Shown: one piece after another, positions 1 through 5,485 of the stretch
Layout of the letters: each line of letters begins with the position of its first letter
Numbering within the stretch: position 1 is the first letter of the stretch
Origin: an uncultured Clostridia bacterium
GTDB lineage: Bacteria; Bacillota; Clostridia; Oscillospirales; CAG-272
DNA: 5,485 nucleotides
Reading direction: 5' to 3'
NCBI GenBank assembly: GCA_937884385.1
Contig: CALGCW010000224.1
Location: 1-5,485, forward strand
Program-made: the position numbers and the translations under genes
The notes under the pieces: model-generated
The model's input: only the letters and a program-made list of their open reading frames with translations
Told to the model about the DNA's origin: nothing
The model's database searches: none

Positions 1-3000
1 TTTGCCAAAACGGATATTCAACCACTGATCAACGAAGGAGCAACAACCGAAGATCTTGCCGCATCCATTTTTCAAGCGGTAGTCAATCAGACGATCTCGG
101 GACTTGCCTGCGGAAAGCCGATACGCGGTACGGTTGCTTTCCTCGGCGGCCCGCTTCACTTTATGCCGGAGCTAAAAAAGGCGTTTATCCGTACATTGAA
201 GCTCATGCCCGAAAATATCGTTGATCCCGACAATTCGCATCTGTTTGCGGCAATGGGAGCAGCGCTTGAAGCAAACGATGAGCAAAGTATTGAGATCGAA
301 GCATTGATCGCACGTTTGGAGGAAGGTGTTGCGGTCGCATATGAAATGCCAAGACTCGAGCCATTATTTGCCACGGATAAGGAGTACGAGGATTTTACAA
401 AGCGGCACGAGCTTGCCGTTTTGCCAAAAGGAGATCTTGCGACGTATACGGGAGAATGCTACCTTGGCATTGATGCCGGCTCAACTACGACCAAAATGGC
501 TCTTATCGGAGCCTCGGGAGAGCTTTTGTATTCCTTCTATGCAAACAATCAAGGTAACCCTATTGAAACGGCAAAAGCGGGTATCGCAGAGCTGCAAAAA
601 ATTTTACCCACTACCGCGAAAATTGTCAGATCGTGTTCCACAGGATACGGTGAGGCACTTTTGAAATCTGCTTTTTCTCTTGATGAGGGAGAGGTAGAAA
701 CGATTGCGCATTGTACTGCGGCATCGTTCTTTGATTCCGACGTGGATTGTGTTCTTGATATCGGCGGTCAGGATATGAAATGCATCAAGCTCAAAAACGG
801 CTCGGTCGATACGATCCTGCTCAATGAGGCTTGCTCATCGGGATGCGGTTCGTTCATCGAGAATTTTGCAAACTCGCTCGGATACAGCGCAGACGAATTT
901 GCAAAAGAAGCATTGTATGCGCCGAGTCCCGTGGATCTCGGTACTCGCTGTACCGTGTTTATGAATTCCAACGTAAAGCAGGCACAAAAAGAAGGGGCAT
1001 CGGTATCGGATATTTCTGCCGGACTTGCTTATTCGGTAATTAAGAATGCGCTTTTCAAAGTAATCAAGTTAGCGGATGCGAAGGAGCTTGGCGATCATAT
1101 TGTCGTGCAGGGCGGAACTTTTCATAACAAAGCCGTATTGCGAGCCTTTGAAAAGGTTGCAGGCACAGAAGCAATTTGTCCCGATATTTCGGGCTTGATG
1201 GGCGCTTTCGGTGCGGCTCTTATCGCAAAACAGCATTATCACGGCGAAGAAACAACAATGCCGCCTCTTGCCGATATTTTGAATCTTACATATACGCAAA
1301 CGAGCAGAAGGTGCGGCGGGTGCTCCAATAACTGTATGCTGACGGTAAATCAATTTCCGAACAACAGAAAGCATATTTCGGGTAATCGCTGTGAAAAAGG
1401 AAACGGAGGCTCGGCATCGGGAAGCAAGGGCGCGAACCTTATGGAATATAAACGCAACCGCATTTTTGATTATGAGCCGCTTTCCGAAAACGAGGCTACG
1501 AGAGGAACGGTAGGAATACCGAGAGTTCTGAACATATATGAGAATTATCCGTTTTGGGCTACCTTCTTCAAAAAGATCGGAATAAGAGTCGTACTCTCTC
1601 CGTTCTCGGACAGAAAGATCTACGAGCTTGGTATGGAATCAATTCCGTCAGAATCCGAGTGCTATCCCGCAAAGCTCTCTCACGGTCATGTGGAATGGCT
1701 TATTTCACATGGGATTAAAACCATTTTCCATCCTTGCGTATATTACGAGCATCAGGAAACTCCTAATGCACAGAACCACTATAATTGCCCAATCGTTGTT
1801 TCTTATGCCGAGAATTTGAAAAACAACGTAGAGGCAATCACCTCAGGACAAGTAAAGTACATTCGCCCCTTTATGTCCTTTGCAAACGAGAAATCGGTTG
1901 CCCACAGAATGGTAATGCTATGCCAACAGGAGTGGAACATTCCCGAAAACGAAGTGCGAGCTGCGGTAAAGGCAGCTTGGCAGGAGCAGCTCAATGTCAA
2001 AGATGACATCAGGAAACAAGGCGCAAAGATACTGTCGGAGATGGAGCGGCGCGGCGGCAAAGGTATTGTGTTGGCAGGTCGTCCGTATCACATTGATCCC
2101 GAAATCAATCACGGTATTCCCGAGCTGATTGCATCATACGGGCTTGACGTATTTACCGAGGATAGTCTGCCCATAGATTTTGAACCCTCAAGACCTGTGC
2201 GAGTGGTGGATCAGTGGGTTTATCATTCAAGACTTTATACAGCGGCAGAGTTTGTATGCAAAAGAAATGATCTTGAACTGATACAGCTTAATTCTTTCGG
2301 ATGCGGACTTGACGCGGTAACGACCGATCAAGTGTGCGAGATACTTGAAAAAAGCAATAAGCTTTATACCGTGCTGAAAATTGATGAGGTAAATAATCTT
2401 GGAGCGGTCAGGATTCGTATTCGAAGTCTTATTTCCGCAATGAAAATGAGGGAGCAGGAAGGGATAAAGGCGCTTCCTAAGCCTGCCCAATATCACCGCA
2501 CGGAATATTCAAGAGCAATGCAGAATGAGAAATACACCATAATCGCTCCGCAAATGTCGCCTATCCATTTTGAAATTCTTGAGCCCGTTTTTTCAAAGCA
2601 TGGATATAACATCGTTATTCTCGACAATGATAATCGAGGTGTGATCGATACGGGACTAAAATACGTTAACAATGATGCGTGTTTCCCGTCAATCACGGTT
2701 GTCGGACAGATCATGGATGCGGTATTGTCGGGGAGATACGATACAAACAAATTGGCTATTATCATGTCGCAAACAGGTGGCTGTTGCCGTGCGAGCAACT
2801 ACATCGCCTTTATAAGACGTGCGCTCGATAAGGCAGGATATTCTCATATCCCCGTAATTTCATTTAATGCAAACGGCATGGAAAAGAACGAGGGCTTCAA
2901 GCTTACGCCGCCGCTCATTCTCAATGCGGCACGTGCAATCGTTTACGGCGATTTGTTTATGAAATGTCTATATAGAGTACGCCCGTATGAGTTAACTGTT

Positions 3001-3729
3001 GGCTCGGCAAACGCGCTTCATACAAAGTTGCTGGAAATATGTATCGACTCTCTTGTGAATCCAAAGAGCCAATATCGATTTAAGACGGTATGCGAAATGA
3101 TCGTAAAGGAGTTTGATGAGTTTCCAATTGATGAAACGCTACGCAAACCGAAAGTAGGTGTGGTCGGTGAAATACTCGTTAAGTATATGCCGCTTGCGAA
3201 CAATCACGTGGTAGAATTGCTTGAAAAAGAAGGTGCAGAGGCGGTCGTCCCCGATTTGATAGATTTCTTCAATTACAGTCTATCCAAGGGAAAGTACAGA
3301 CACAAGTATTACGGTACATCAAAGATGGGTGAGGTCGTTTCGGTTGCGGCAGTCCGTGCAATCGATTGGATAAGAAAGCCTGCATCCGATGCGCTTCGCA
3401 AGAGCAAGCGGTTCAAGCCTCCCGTGCCTATCGCAGAGGTTGCCGAAATGACCAAGCCGTTCTTATCCCTTGGAAATCAATACGGAGAGGGATGGTTTCT
3501 TGCAGGCGAGATGGTTGAGCTGATCACGCACGGAACGCCGAATATAGTATGTATTCAGCCATTTGCGTGTCTCCCGAATCACGTAGTCGGCAAAGGCGTT
3601 ATCAAAAAACTCCGTGAAACCTATCCGCAGGCAAATATCGTTGCCGTGGATTACGATCCCGGAGCAAGCGAAGTCAATCAGTTAAATCGAATTAAATTGA
3701 TGCTGTCTGTAGCAAAGAAAAATATATAA
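1..3729 (+). CDS. Large acyl-CoA dehydratase activase / 2-hydroxyacyl-CoA dehydratase-like iron-sulfur protein (5' partial)
   Basis: The frame is open from base 1, so the first in-frame ATG at 163 is internal and the N-terminus lies outside the window; 1242 residues are visible, ending at TAA. Seen, in window residue numbers: the end of a first ASKHA (BadF/BcrA/HgdC-type) ATPase domain (to about 85); a second ASKHA domain opening with GIDAGSTTTK (156-165), then DIGGQD (253-258), EACSSGCG (Cys278) and RCTVF (Cys317); a Cys cluster CGGCSNNC (438-445) plus Cys464; a DUF2229-like region (about 505-630); and a HgdB-like dehydratase region with VLAGRPYH (690-697), FGCGLD (Cys768), GGCCR (Cys928/929) and Cys1184/1190. 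In HgdC-type activases, two cysteines at the positions of 278 and 317 hold a [4Fe-4S] cluster at the dimer interface, and ATP hydrolysis drives low-potential electron transfer to a dehydratase. Here activase and acceptor-like modules are fused. The protein is cytoplasmic, with no membrane segments seen. Full-length relatives are, from memory, about 1400-1500 residues. The physiological substrate is unknown, so a specific dehydratase name would be overreach. Confidence 0.9.
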   Translation, partial: FAKTDIQPLINEGATTEDLAASIFQAVVNQTISGLACGKPIRGTVAFLGGPLHFMPELKKAFIRTLKLMPENIVDPDNSHLFAAMGAALEANDEQSIEIEALIARLEEGVAVAYEMPRLEPLFATDKEYEDFTKRHELAVLPKGDLATYTGECYLGIDAGSTTTKMALIGASGELLYSFYANNQGNPIETAKAGIAELQKILPTTAKIVRSCSTGYGEALLKSAFSLDEGEVETIAHCTAASFFDSDVDCVLDIGGQDMKCIKLKNGSVDTILLNEACSSGCGSFIENFANSLGYSADEFAKEALYAPSPVDLGTRCTVFMNSNVKQAQKEGASVSDISAGLAYSVIKNALFKVIKLADAKELGDHIVVQGGTFHNKAVLRAFEKVAGTEAICPDISGLMGAFGAALIAKQHYHGEETTMPPLADILNLTYTQTSRRCGGCSNNCMLTVNQFPNNRKHISGNRCEKGNGGSASGSKGANLMEYKRNRIFDYEPLSENEATRGTVGIPRVLNIYENYPFWATFFKKIGIRVVLSPFSDRKIYELGMESIPSESECYPAKLSHGHVEWLISHGIKTIFHPCVYYEHQETPNAQNHYNCPIVVSYAENLKNNVEAITSGQVKYIRPFMSFANEKSVAHRMVMLCQQEWNIPENEVRAAVKAAWQEQLNVKDDIRKQGAKILSEMERRGGKGIVLAGRPYHIDPEINHGIPELIASYGLDVFTEDSLPIDFEPSRPVRVVDQWVYHSRLYTAAEFVCKRNDLELIQLNSFGCGLDAVTTDQVCEILEKSNKLYTVLKIDEVNNLGAVRIRIRSLISAMKMREQEGIKALPKPAQYHRTEYSRAMQNEKYTIIAPQMSPIHFEILEPVFSKHGYNIVILDNDNRGVIDTGLKYVNNDACFPSITVVGQIMDAVLSGRYDTNKLAIIMSQTGGCCRASNYIAFIRRALDKAGYSHIPVISFNANGMEKNEGFKLTPPLILNAARAIVYGDLFMKCLYRVRPYELTVGSANALHTKLLEICIDSLVNPKSQYRFKTVCEMIVKEFDEFPIDETLRKPKVGVVGEILVKYMPLANNHVVELLEKEGAEAVVPDLIDFFNYSLSKGKYRHKYYGTSKMGEVVSVAAVRAIDWIRKPASDALRKSKRFKPPVPIAEVAEMTKPFLSLGNQYGEGWFLAGEMVELITHGTPNIVCIQPFACLPNHVVGKGVIKKLRETYPQANIVAVDYDPGASEVNQLNRIKLMLSVAKKNI

Positions 3730-3783
3730 CGGTAAGGTATATAAAAACTGTTTCTAAGAAAAATGACAAATAAGCATCACCTT

Positions 3784-3788
3784 GGGAG
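3784..3788 (+). promoter_or_regulatory. Ribosome-binding site for the 98-residue ORF
   Basis: GGGAG lies nine bases before the ATG at 3798 and only four before an earlier ATG at 3793. The 3793 frame stops after five codons (TAG at 3808), so both spacing and frame favour 3798 as the real start. Confidence 0.7.
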
Positions 3789-3797
3789 AAAAATGAA

Positions 3798-4094
3798 ATG
3801 CAGGCTTTAGAATACAATGCTGTTATGAAAACACCTATAGGATACCGTATCGGTTTCGCTATCGTGCAGATTACAGATCAGATTGTTAGTGGGTGTATTC
3901 GCTTTTTTGAAAAAGAAGGAAAATATCAAGGAACAATTGATAGTAACGGGAATATGACTATACAAGGCGAAATGCCTTCACCAAATGAAGTTATCAAATT
4001 TAATGGGATTGGGAAAATAAGCTTTTATTCTCTCCATTTGGAACTATCGACAGTAAATTTTGTATATGAACTTGATGGAACGGCAAGAAGATAG
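3798..4094 (+). CDS. Small orphan protein of unknown function (98 aa)
   Basis: The frame runs from ATG at 3798 to TAG at 4092-4094 behind a good Shine-Dalgarno site. The protein has no signal peptide, membrane helix or catalytic motif that I can recognise. It alternates short hydrophobic and polar stretches with turn-like segments such as TIDSNGNMTIQGEM (about residues 48-61) and FNGIGKISF (about 69-77), which suggests a small all-beta fold, perhaps a barrel or sandwich. The N-terminal pattern (VMKTPIGYRIG) resembles small uncharacterised proteins that I recall from gut Clostridia; this is memory, not a search. GC content sampled over 3901-4080 is about 32%, against about 50% in a sample of the activase gene, so it may have a different history. 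It begins 68 bases after the activase stop and lies 33 bases before the next small ORF, on the same strand as the response regulator. A binding or sensory accessory role is only a guess. Confidence 0.75.
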   Translation: MQALEYNAVMKTPIGYRIGFAIVQITDQIVSGCIRFFEKEGKYQGTIDSNGNMTIQGEMPSPNEVIKFNGIGKISFYSLHLELSTVNFVYELDGTARR

Positions 4095-4113
4095 TAGCTT
4101 TATTATGCGGAGC

Positions 4114-4118
4114 AGGAG
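4114..4118 (+). promoter_or_regulatory. Ribosome-binding site for the frame-shifted mini-ORF
   Basis: AGGAG with a nine-base spacer precedes the ATG at 4128. This is the best evidence that 4128 is the intended start of the mini-ORF, even though that frame closes after 11 codons unless the A-run is one base shorter. Confidence 0.55.
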
Positions 4119-4127
4119 AGATACGAA

Positions 4128-4263
4128 ATGGTGACGAAAAAATTTGAAACAAGTACAATTTAACGAACGGAAAGGATATTTCAGCCAAGCAAAACAAACG
4201 ATTTCTTTGAATAAATCAAACCGCTATGCTGCTCTCGGCTCTATAAAATGTGATGAAGAATAG
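4128..4263 (+). CDS. Mini-ORF of about 44 residues, frame shifted in an A-run
   Basis: From the ATG at 4128 the frame reads MVTKKFETSTI and stops at 4161-4163. If one A of the AAAAAA run (4137-4142) is skipped, the frame continues from AAT at 4141 as a protein-like sequence containing FNERKGYFSQAKQTI and NKSNRYAALGSIKC, ending at TAG 4261-4263. The second part is also open from a TTG at 4144 (39 residues, upstream stop TGA at 4132-4134), but no ribosome-binding site fits that start. The span is 136 bases, which is 45 codons plus one, consistent with a single inserted base. Explanations are a sequencing or assembly indel in the homopolymer, a decayed gene, or programmed slippage. The product looks small, basic and soluble, and I do not recognise its family. 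Its end overlaps the start of the response regulator gene by 11-14 bases, which supports coupled translation and argues that the ORF is real. Confidence 0.5.
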
Positions 4264-4963
4264 CATTTTGATTATCAATTCAAAAGAAAAAGAAGCAATC
4301 GAGATACAAAATCGTTTACAAGGTGCAGATACTGACATTTACATTGCATCCGATATGCAAACGGCATTGATGCTATTTGTAAAACACAACTTTTGCCTTA
4401 TTATTTTAGATGCGTGTATGTCTGCAGAGGACGATCATAAGCTGTTGAAGGCAATGAGGACTGCAAAATCAACGCCCATTATGGTTTTGTCCTCAAAAAC
4501 GGATCACTCGCACAGGATACACGCTTTACGGGCAGGCGCACACGCATATATGGGACAACCATACACGCAAGAAGAATGTATGGCACAAGCACACTCGCTT
4601 ATGCAACTGTATTCCGATATTGCTCCCGAAGGAAACCTATGTTACACATTGGCTTTTGGAAATGAGCTTATTATTGATCCGATCACAAGACAGGTGTTCA
4701 TACACGGAAAAGAACTGAAATTCACTCGTAAAGAATTTGATCTGTTGTTCCGCCTTGCAAGCAATCCCGGAAAAGTGTTTACCCGTGAACAATTATACGA
4801 TCACATATGGGATGACCAAGCCGCATACAACGTGGACGATGTAGTAAAGCACCATATTAAAACACTTCGCAAAAAGCTCACCTCTTCAAACGCAGAATAC
4901 ATAAAAAACGTTTGGGGCATTGGTTATCGCTTTGAACACGATACAGAAAAAGACGGTGAGTGA
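4250..4963 (+). CDS. OmpR/PhoB-family response regulator with an atypical receiver
   Basis: 237 residues from GTG at 4250; the adjacent ATG at 4253 is an equally good start. Residues about 4-120 form a CheY-like receiver: beta-1 SILIIN, LIILD with the likely phospho-acceptor Asp54, and Ser81 at the switch Thr/Ser position. Residues about 130-230 form a winged-helix DNA-binding domain (Trans_reg_C): FTRKEFDLLFRLASNPGKVF (158-177), then REQLYDHIW, the recognition-helix region VDDVVKHHIKTLRKKL (195-210), and the C-terminal wing VWGIGYRF. The length is normal for the family. It should bind DNA and control transcription, as VanR/PhoB-type regulators do. Two hallmarks are missing: the acidic pair after beta-1 is Asn10-Ser11, and the invariant Lys before Pro104 is Gln103. 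Control by standard phosphorylation is therefore doubtful. No Shine-Dalgarno site is visible, and the start lies inside the end of the mini-ORF. No histidine kinase follows. The last few codons and the stop reach the junction with foreign sequence, so the exact C-terminus is uncertain. Confidence 0.88.
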   Translation: MMKNSILIINSKEKEAIEIQNRLQGADTDIYIASDMQTALMLFVKHNFCLIILDACMSAEDDHKLLKAMRTAKSTPIMVLSSKTDHSHRIHALRAGAHAYMGQPYTQEECMAQAHSLMQLYSDIAPEGNLCYTLAFGNELIIDPITRQVFIHGKELKFTRKEFDLLFRLASNPGKVFTREQLYDHIWDDQAAYNVDDVVKHHIKTLRKKLTSSNAEYIKNVWGIGYRFEHDTEKDGE

Positions 4964-4968
4964 TCACC
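4955..4968. other. Probable chimeric junction between two source genomes
   Basis: To the left the sequence encodes the end of a response regulator on the plus strand; to the right it encodes ribosomal protein L5 on the minus strand. L5 similarity reads cleanly down to codon ACT (4959-4961, residue 85). The following antisense codons (His, Arg, Leu, Phe) do not match the expected continuation, which in E. coli is KARKSVAGFK after the same IT. The break sits within the imperfect palindrome GGTGAGTGATCACC. Confidence 0.75.
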
Positions 4969-5213
4969 GCCTTCTGTCCTGAGATGATAGTGAGCTCCTG
5001 AGCTGCTGTCTCAACAAGCTTCTTGTCACCTGTAGCGTCACCTACACCCTCGTTGATAGTGATCTTCACGAGCTTAGGGCACTGCATTACAGTAGTGTAA
5101 TTGAAGTCCTTCATAAGCTTCGGCACGATCTCCTCCTTATATACCTTCTTCAAAGCTGGAACATATCCTGCTGGAAGTGCTGCAACTTCTGCTGTATTAT
5201 TCTTCTTTGCCAT
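4959..5213 (-). CDS. rplE: 50S ribosomal protein L5, N-terminal part only (3' truncated)
   Basis: The start is ATG at 5213-5211, reading leftward. L5 binds 5S rRNA and helps form the central protuberance of the large subunit. The visible 85 residues contain family segments: YKEEIVPKLMKDFNYTTVMQ (about 25-44), PKLVKITINEGVG (46-58), DKKLVETAAQEL (63-74) and ISGQKAVIT (77-85), matching the E. coli order (NYNSVMQVP, KITLNMGVG, ADKKLL, ISGQKPLIT). About 18 residues precede the region matching the E. coli N-terminus, a longer leader than usual. A complete L5 is about 180 residues, so the C-terminal half is absent. The frame continues for 26 more codons to about 4878, but those are antisense to the response regulator gene and are not L5. 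The start codon overlaps the L24 stop by one base, so translation is probably coupled; GGAG/GAGG-like bases inside the L24 end could serve as a ribosome-binding site. Confidence 0.9.
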
Positions 5214-5485
5214 TACTTAATCTCCTCTCCAGATTTTTTAGCATAACGGACATTCTTACCATCAACCATCTTGCGGCCGATTCTTGTAGGAGCACCTGTC
5301 TTAGGGTCAACTACCTGAAGGTTAGAGATGTGTACGCCTGCCTCCTGTTTAACAATACCACCCTGAGGATGCTTTGGGTTTGGTTTAGTGTGCTTGCTTA
5401 CGATGTTGATGCCCTCAACGATAGCGCGATCCTTTGAAGGGATTACCTCAAGCACCTTACCGGTCTTACCTTTGTCGTTACCGGC
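5213..5485 (-). CDS. rplX: 50S ribosomal protein L24 (5' partial)
   Basis: The frame is open to the right edge, so the first residues are missing; 90 residues are visible up to TAA at 5215-5213. L24 is an assembly-initiating protein that binds 23S rRNA near the exit tunnel. Visible hallmarks are the KOW motif AGNDKGKTGKVLEV at the window edge, VEGINIVSKHTKP, the loop HPQGGIVKQEAGVHISNL, VVDPKTGAPTRIGRK, and the basic tail VRYAKKSGEEIK. Only about 15 N-terminal residues should be missing. The KHTKP...PQGGI segment and the RYAKKSGE tail remind me of Bacteroidota L24 proteins, but this assignment comes from memory. Being followed directly by L5 is the normal order of the spc ribosomal-protein operon, so this half of the window is a genuine fragment of such an operon; S14 and S8 would be expected after L5. 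Confidence 0.93.
   Translation of the reverse strand, partial: AGNDKGKTGKVLEVIPSKDRAIVEGINIVSKHTKPNPKHPQGGIVKQEAGVHISNLQVVDPKTGAPTRIGRKMVDGKNVRYAKKSGEEIK

Noticed and set aside
1069..1374. Minus-strand open frame of about 100 codons
   Set aside because: It lies wholly opposite conserved activase sequence and has no recognisable protein motif or start signal; the same applies to the other opposite-strand and alternative-frame ORFs across 1-3729.
3738..3746. TATATAAAA as a -10 promoter element upstream of the 98-residue ORF
   Set aside because: No -35-like hexamer sits at a suitable distance (GAAAAA is at the expected place), and AT-rich runs are common here.
3730..3797. Rho-independent terminator after the activase gene
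   Set aside because: I see no GC-rich inverted repeat followed by a T-run; the gap is A-rich with no stable hairpin evident by eye.
3793..3810. Earlier ATG at 3793 as a start for the 98-residue ORF
   Set aside because: It is in a different frame and stops after five codons (TAG 3808-3810), with the ribosome-binding site too close.
4000..4197. Minus-strand ORF across the 98-residue gene and mini-ORF
   Set aside because: It is low-complexity, Phe/Ser-rich antisense of two better-supported plus-strand frames and has no ribosome-binding evidence.
4878..4958. C-terminal 26 residues of the L5 reading frame (after residue 85)
   Set aside because: They are antisense to the conserved winged-helix end of the response regulator and do not resemble L5; the frame is open only by chance.
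5177..5437. Plus-strand ORF of 86 codons across the L24/L5 region
   Set aside because: It is entirely opposite highly conserved ribosomal-protein coding sequence, so it is a shadow.

Overview
This window joins two unrelated stretches of DNA. Positions 1 to about 4960 are plus-strand genes that look like an anaerobic, Clostridia-type Firmicute: a very large ATP-dependent acyl-CoA dehydratase activase/dehydratase-like iron-sulfur protein, a small orphan protein with a good Shine-Dalgarno site, a tiny ORF with a shifted frame, and an OmpR/PhoB-type response regulator. Positions from about 4959 to 5485 are minus-strand ribosomal-protein genes, rplX (L24) running into rplE (L5), from a different and possibly Bacteroidota-like organism.

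Layout: 1-3729 is the large activase gene, open at the left edge so its N-terminus is missing. A 68-base gap follows, with no clear terminator or promoter. 3798-4094 encodes a 98-residue, probably beta-rich protein of unknown function and is visibly more AT-rich than the activase. 4128-4263 holds a small reading frame that becomes continuous if one A is removed from a six-A run, and its stop lies inside the start of the response regulator gene. 4250-4963 is the response regulator. Its receiver keeps the phospho-acceptor Asp but lacks the acidic pair and the conserved Lys. At about 4955-4968 the sequence switches to L5 coding on the opposite strand, cut after residue 85. L5 overlaps L24 by one base (TAATG), and L24 runs off the right edge.

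How they work together: the 98-residue ORF, the mini-ORF and the regulator are closely spaced on one strand and could be one transcript. The regulator has no visible ribosome-binding site of its own and is probably translationally coupled to the mini-ORF. A partner histidine kinase or target gene would be expected downstream but is absent because the sequence changes source. The ribosomal block has the normal L24-L5 order but breaks off inside an essential gene, so an assembly or cloning chimera is much more likely than a real gene arrangement. I found no RNA genes, CRISPR arrays, insertion sequences or attachment sites.
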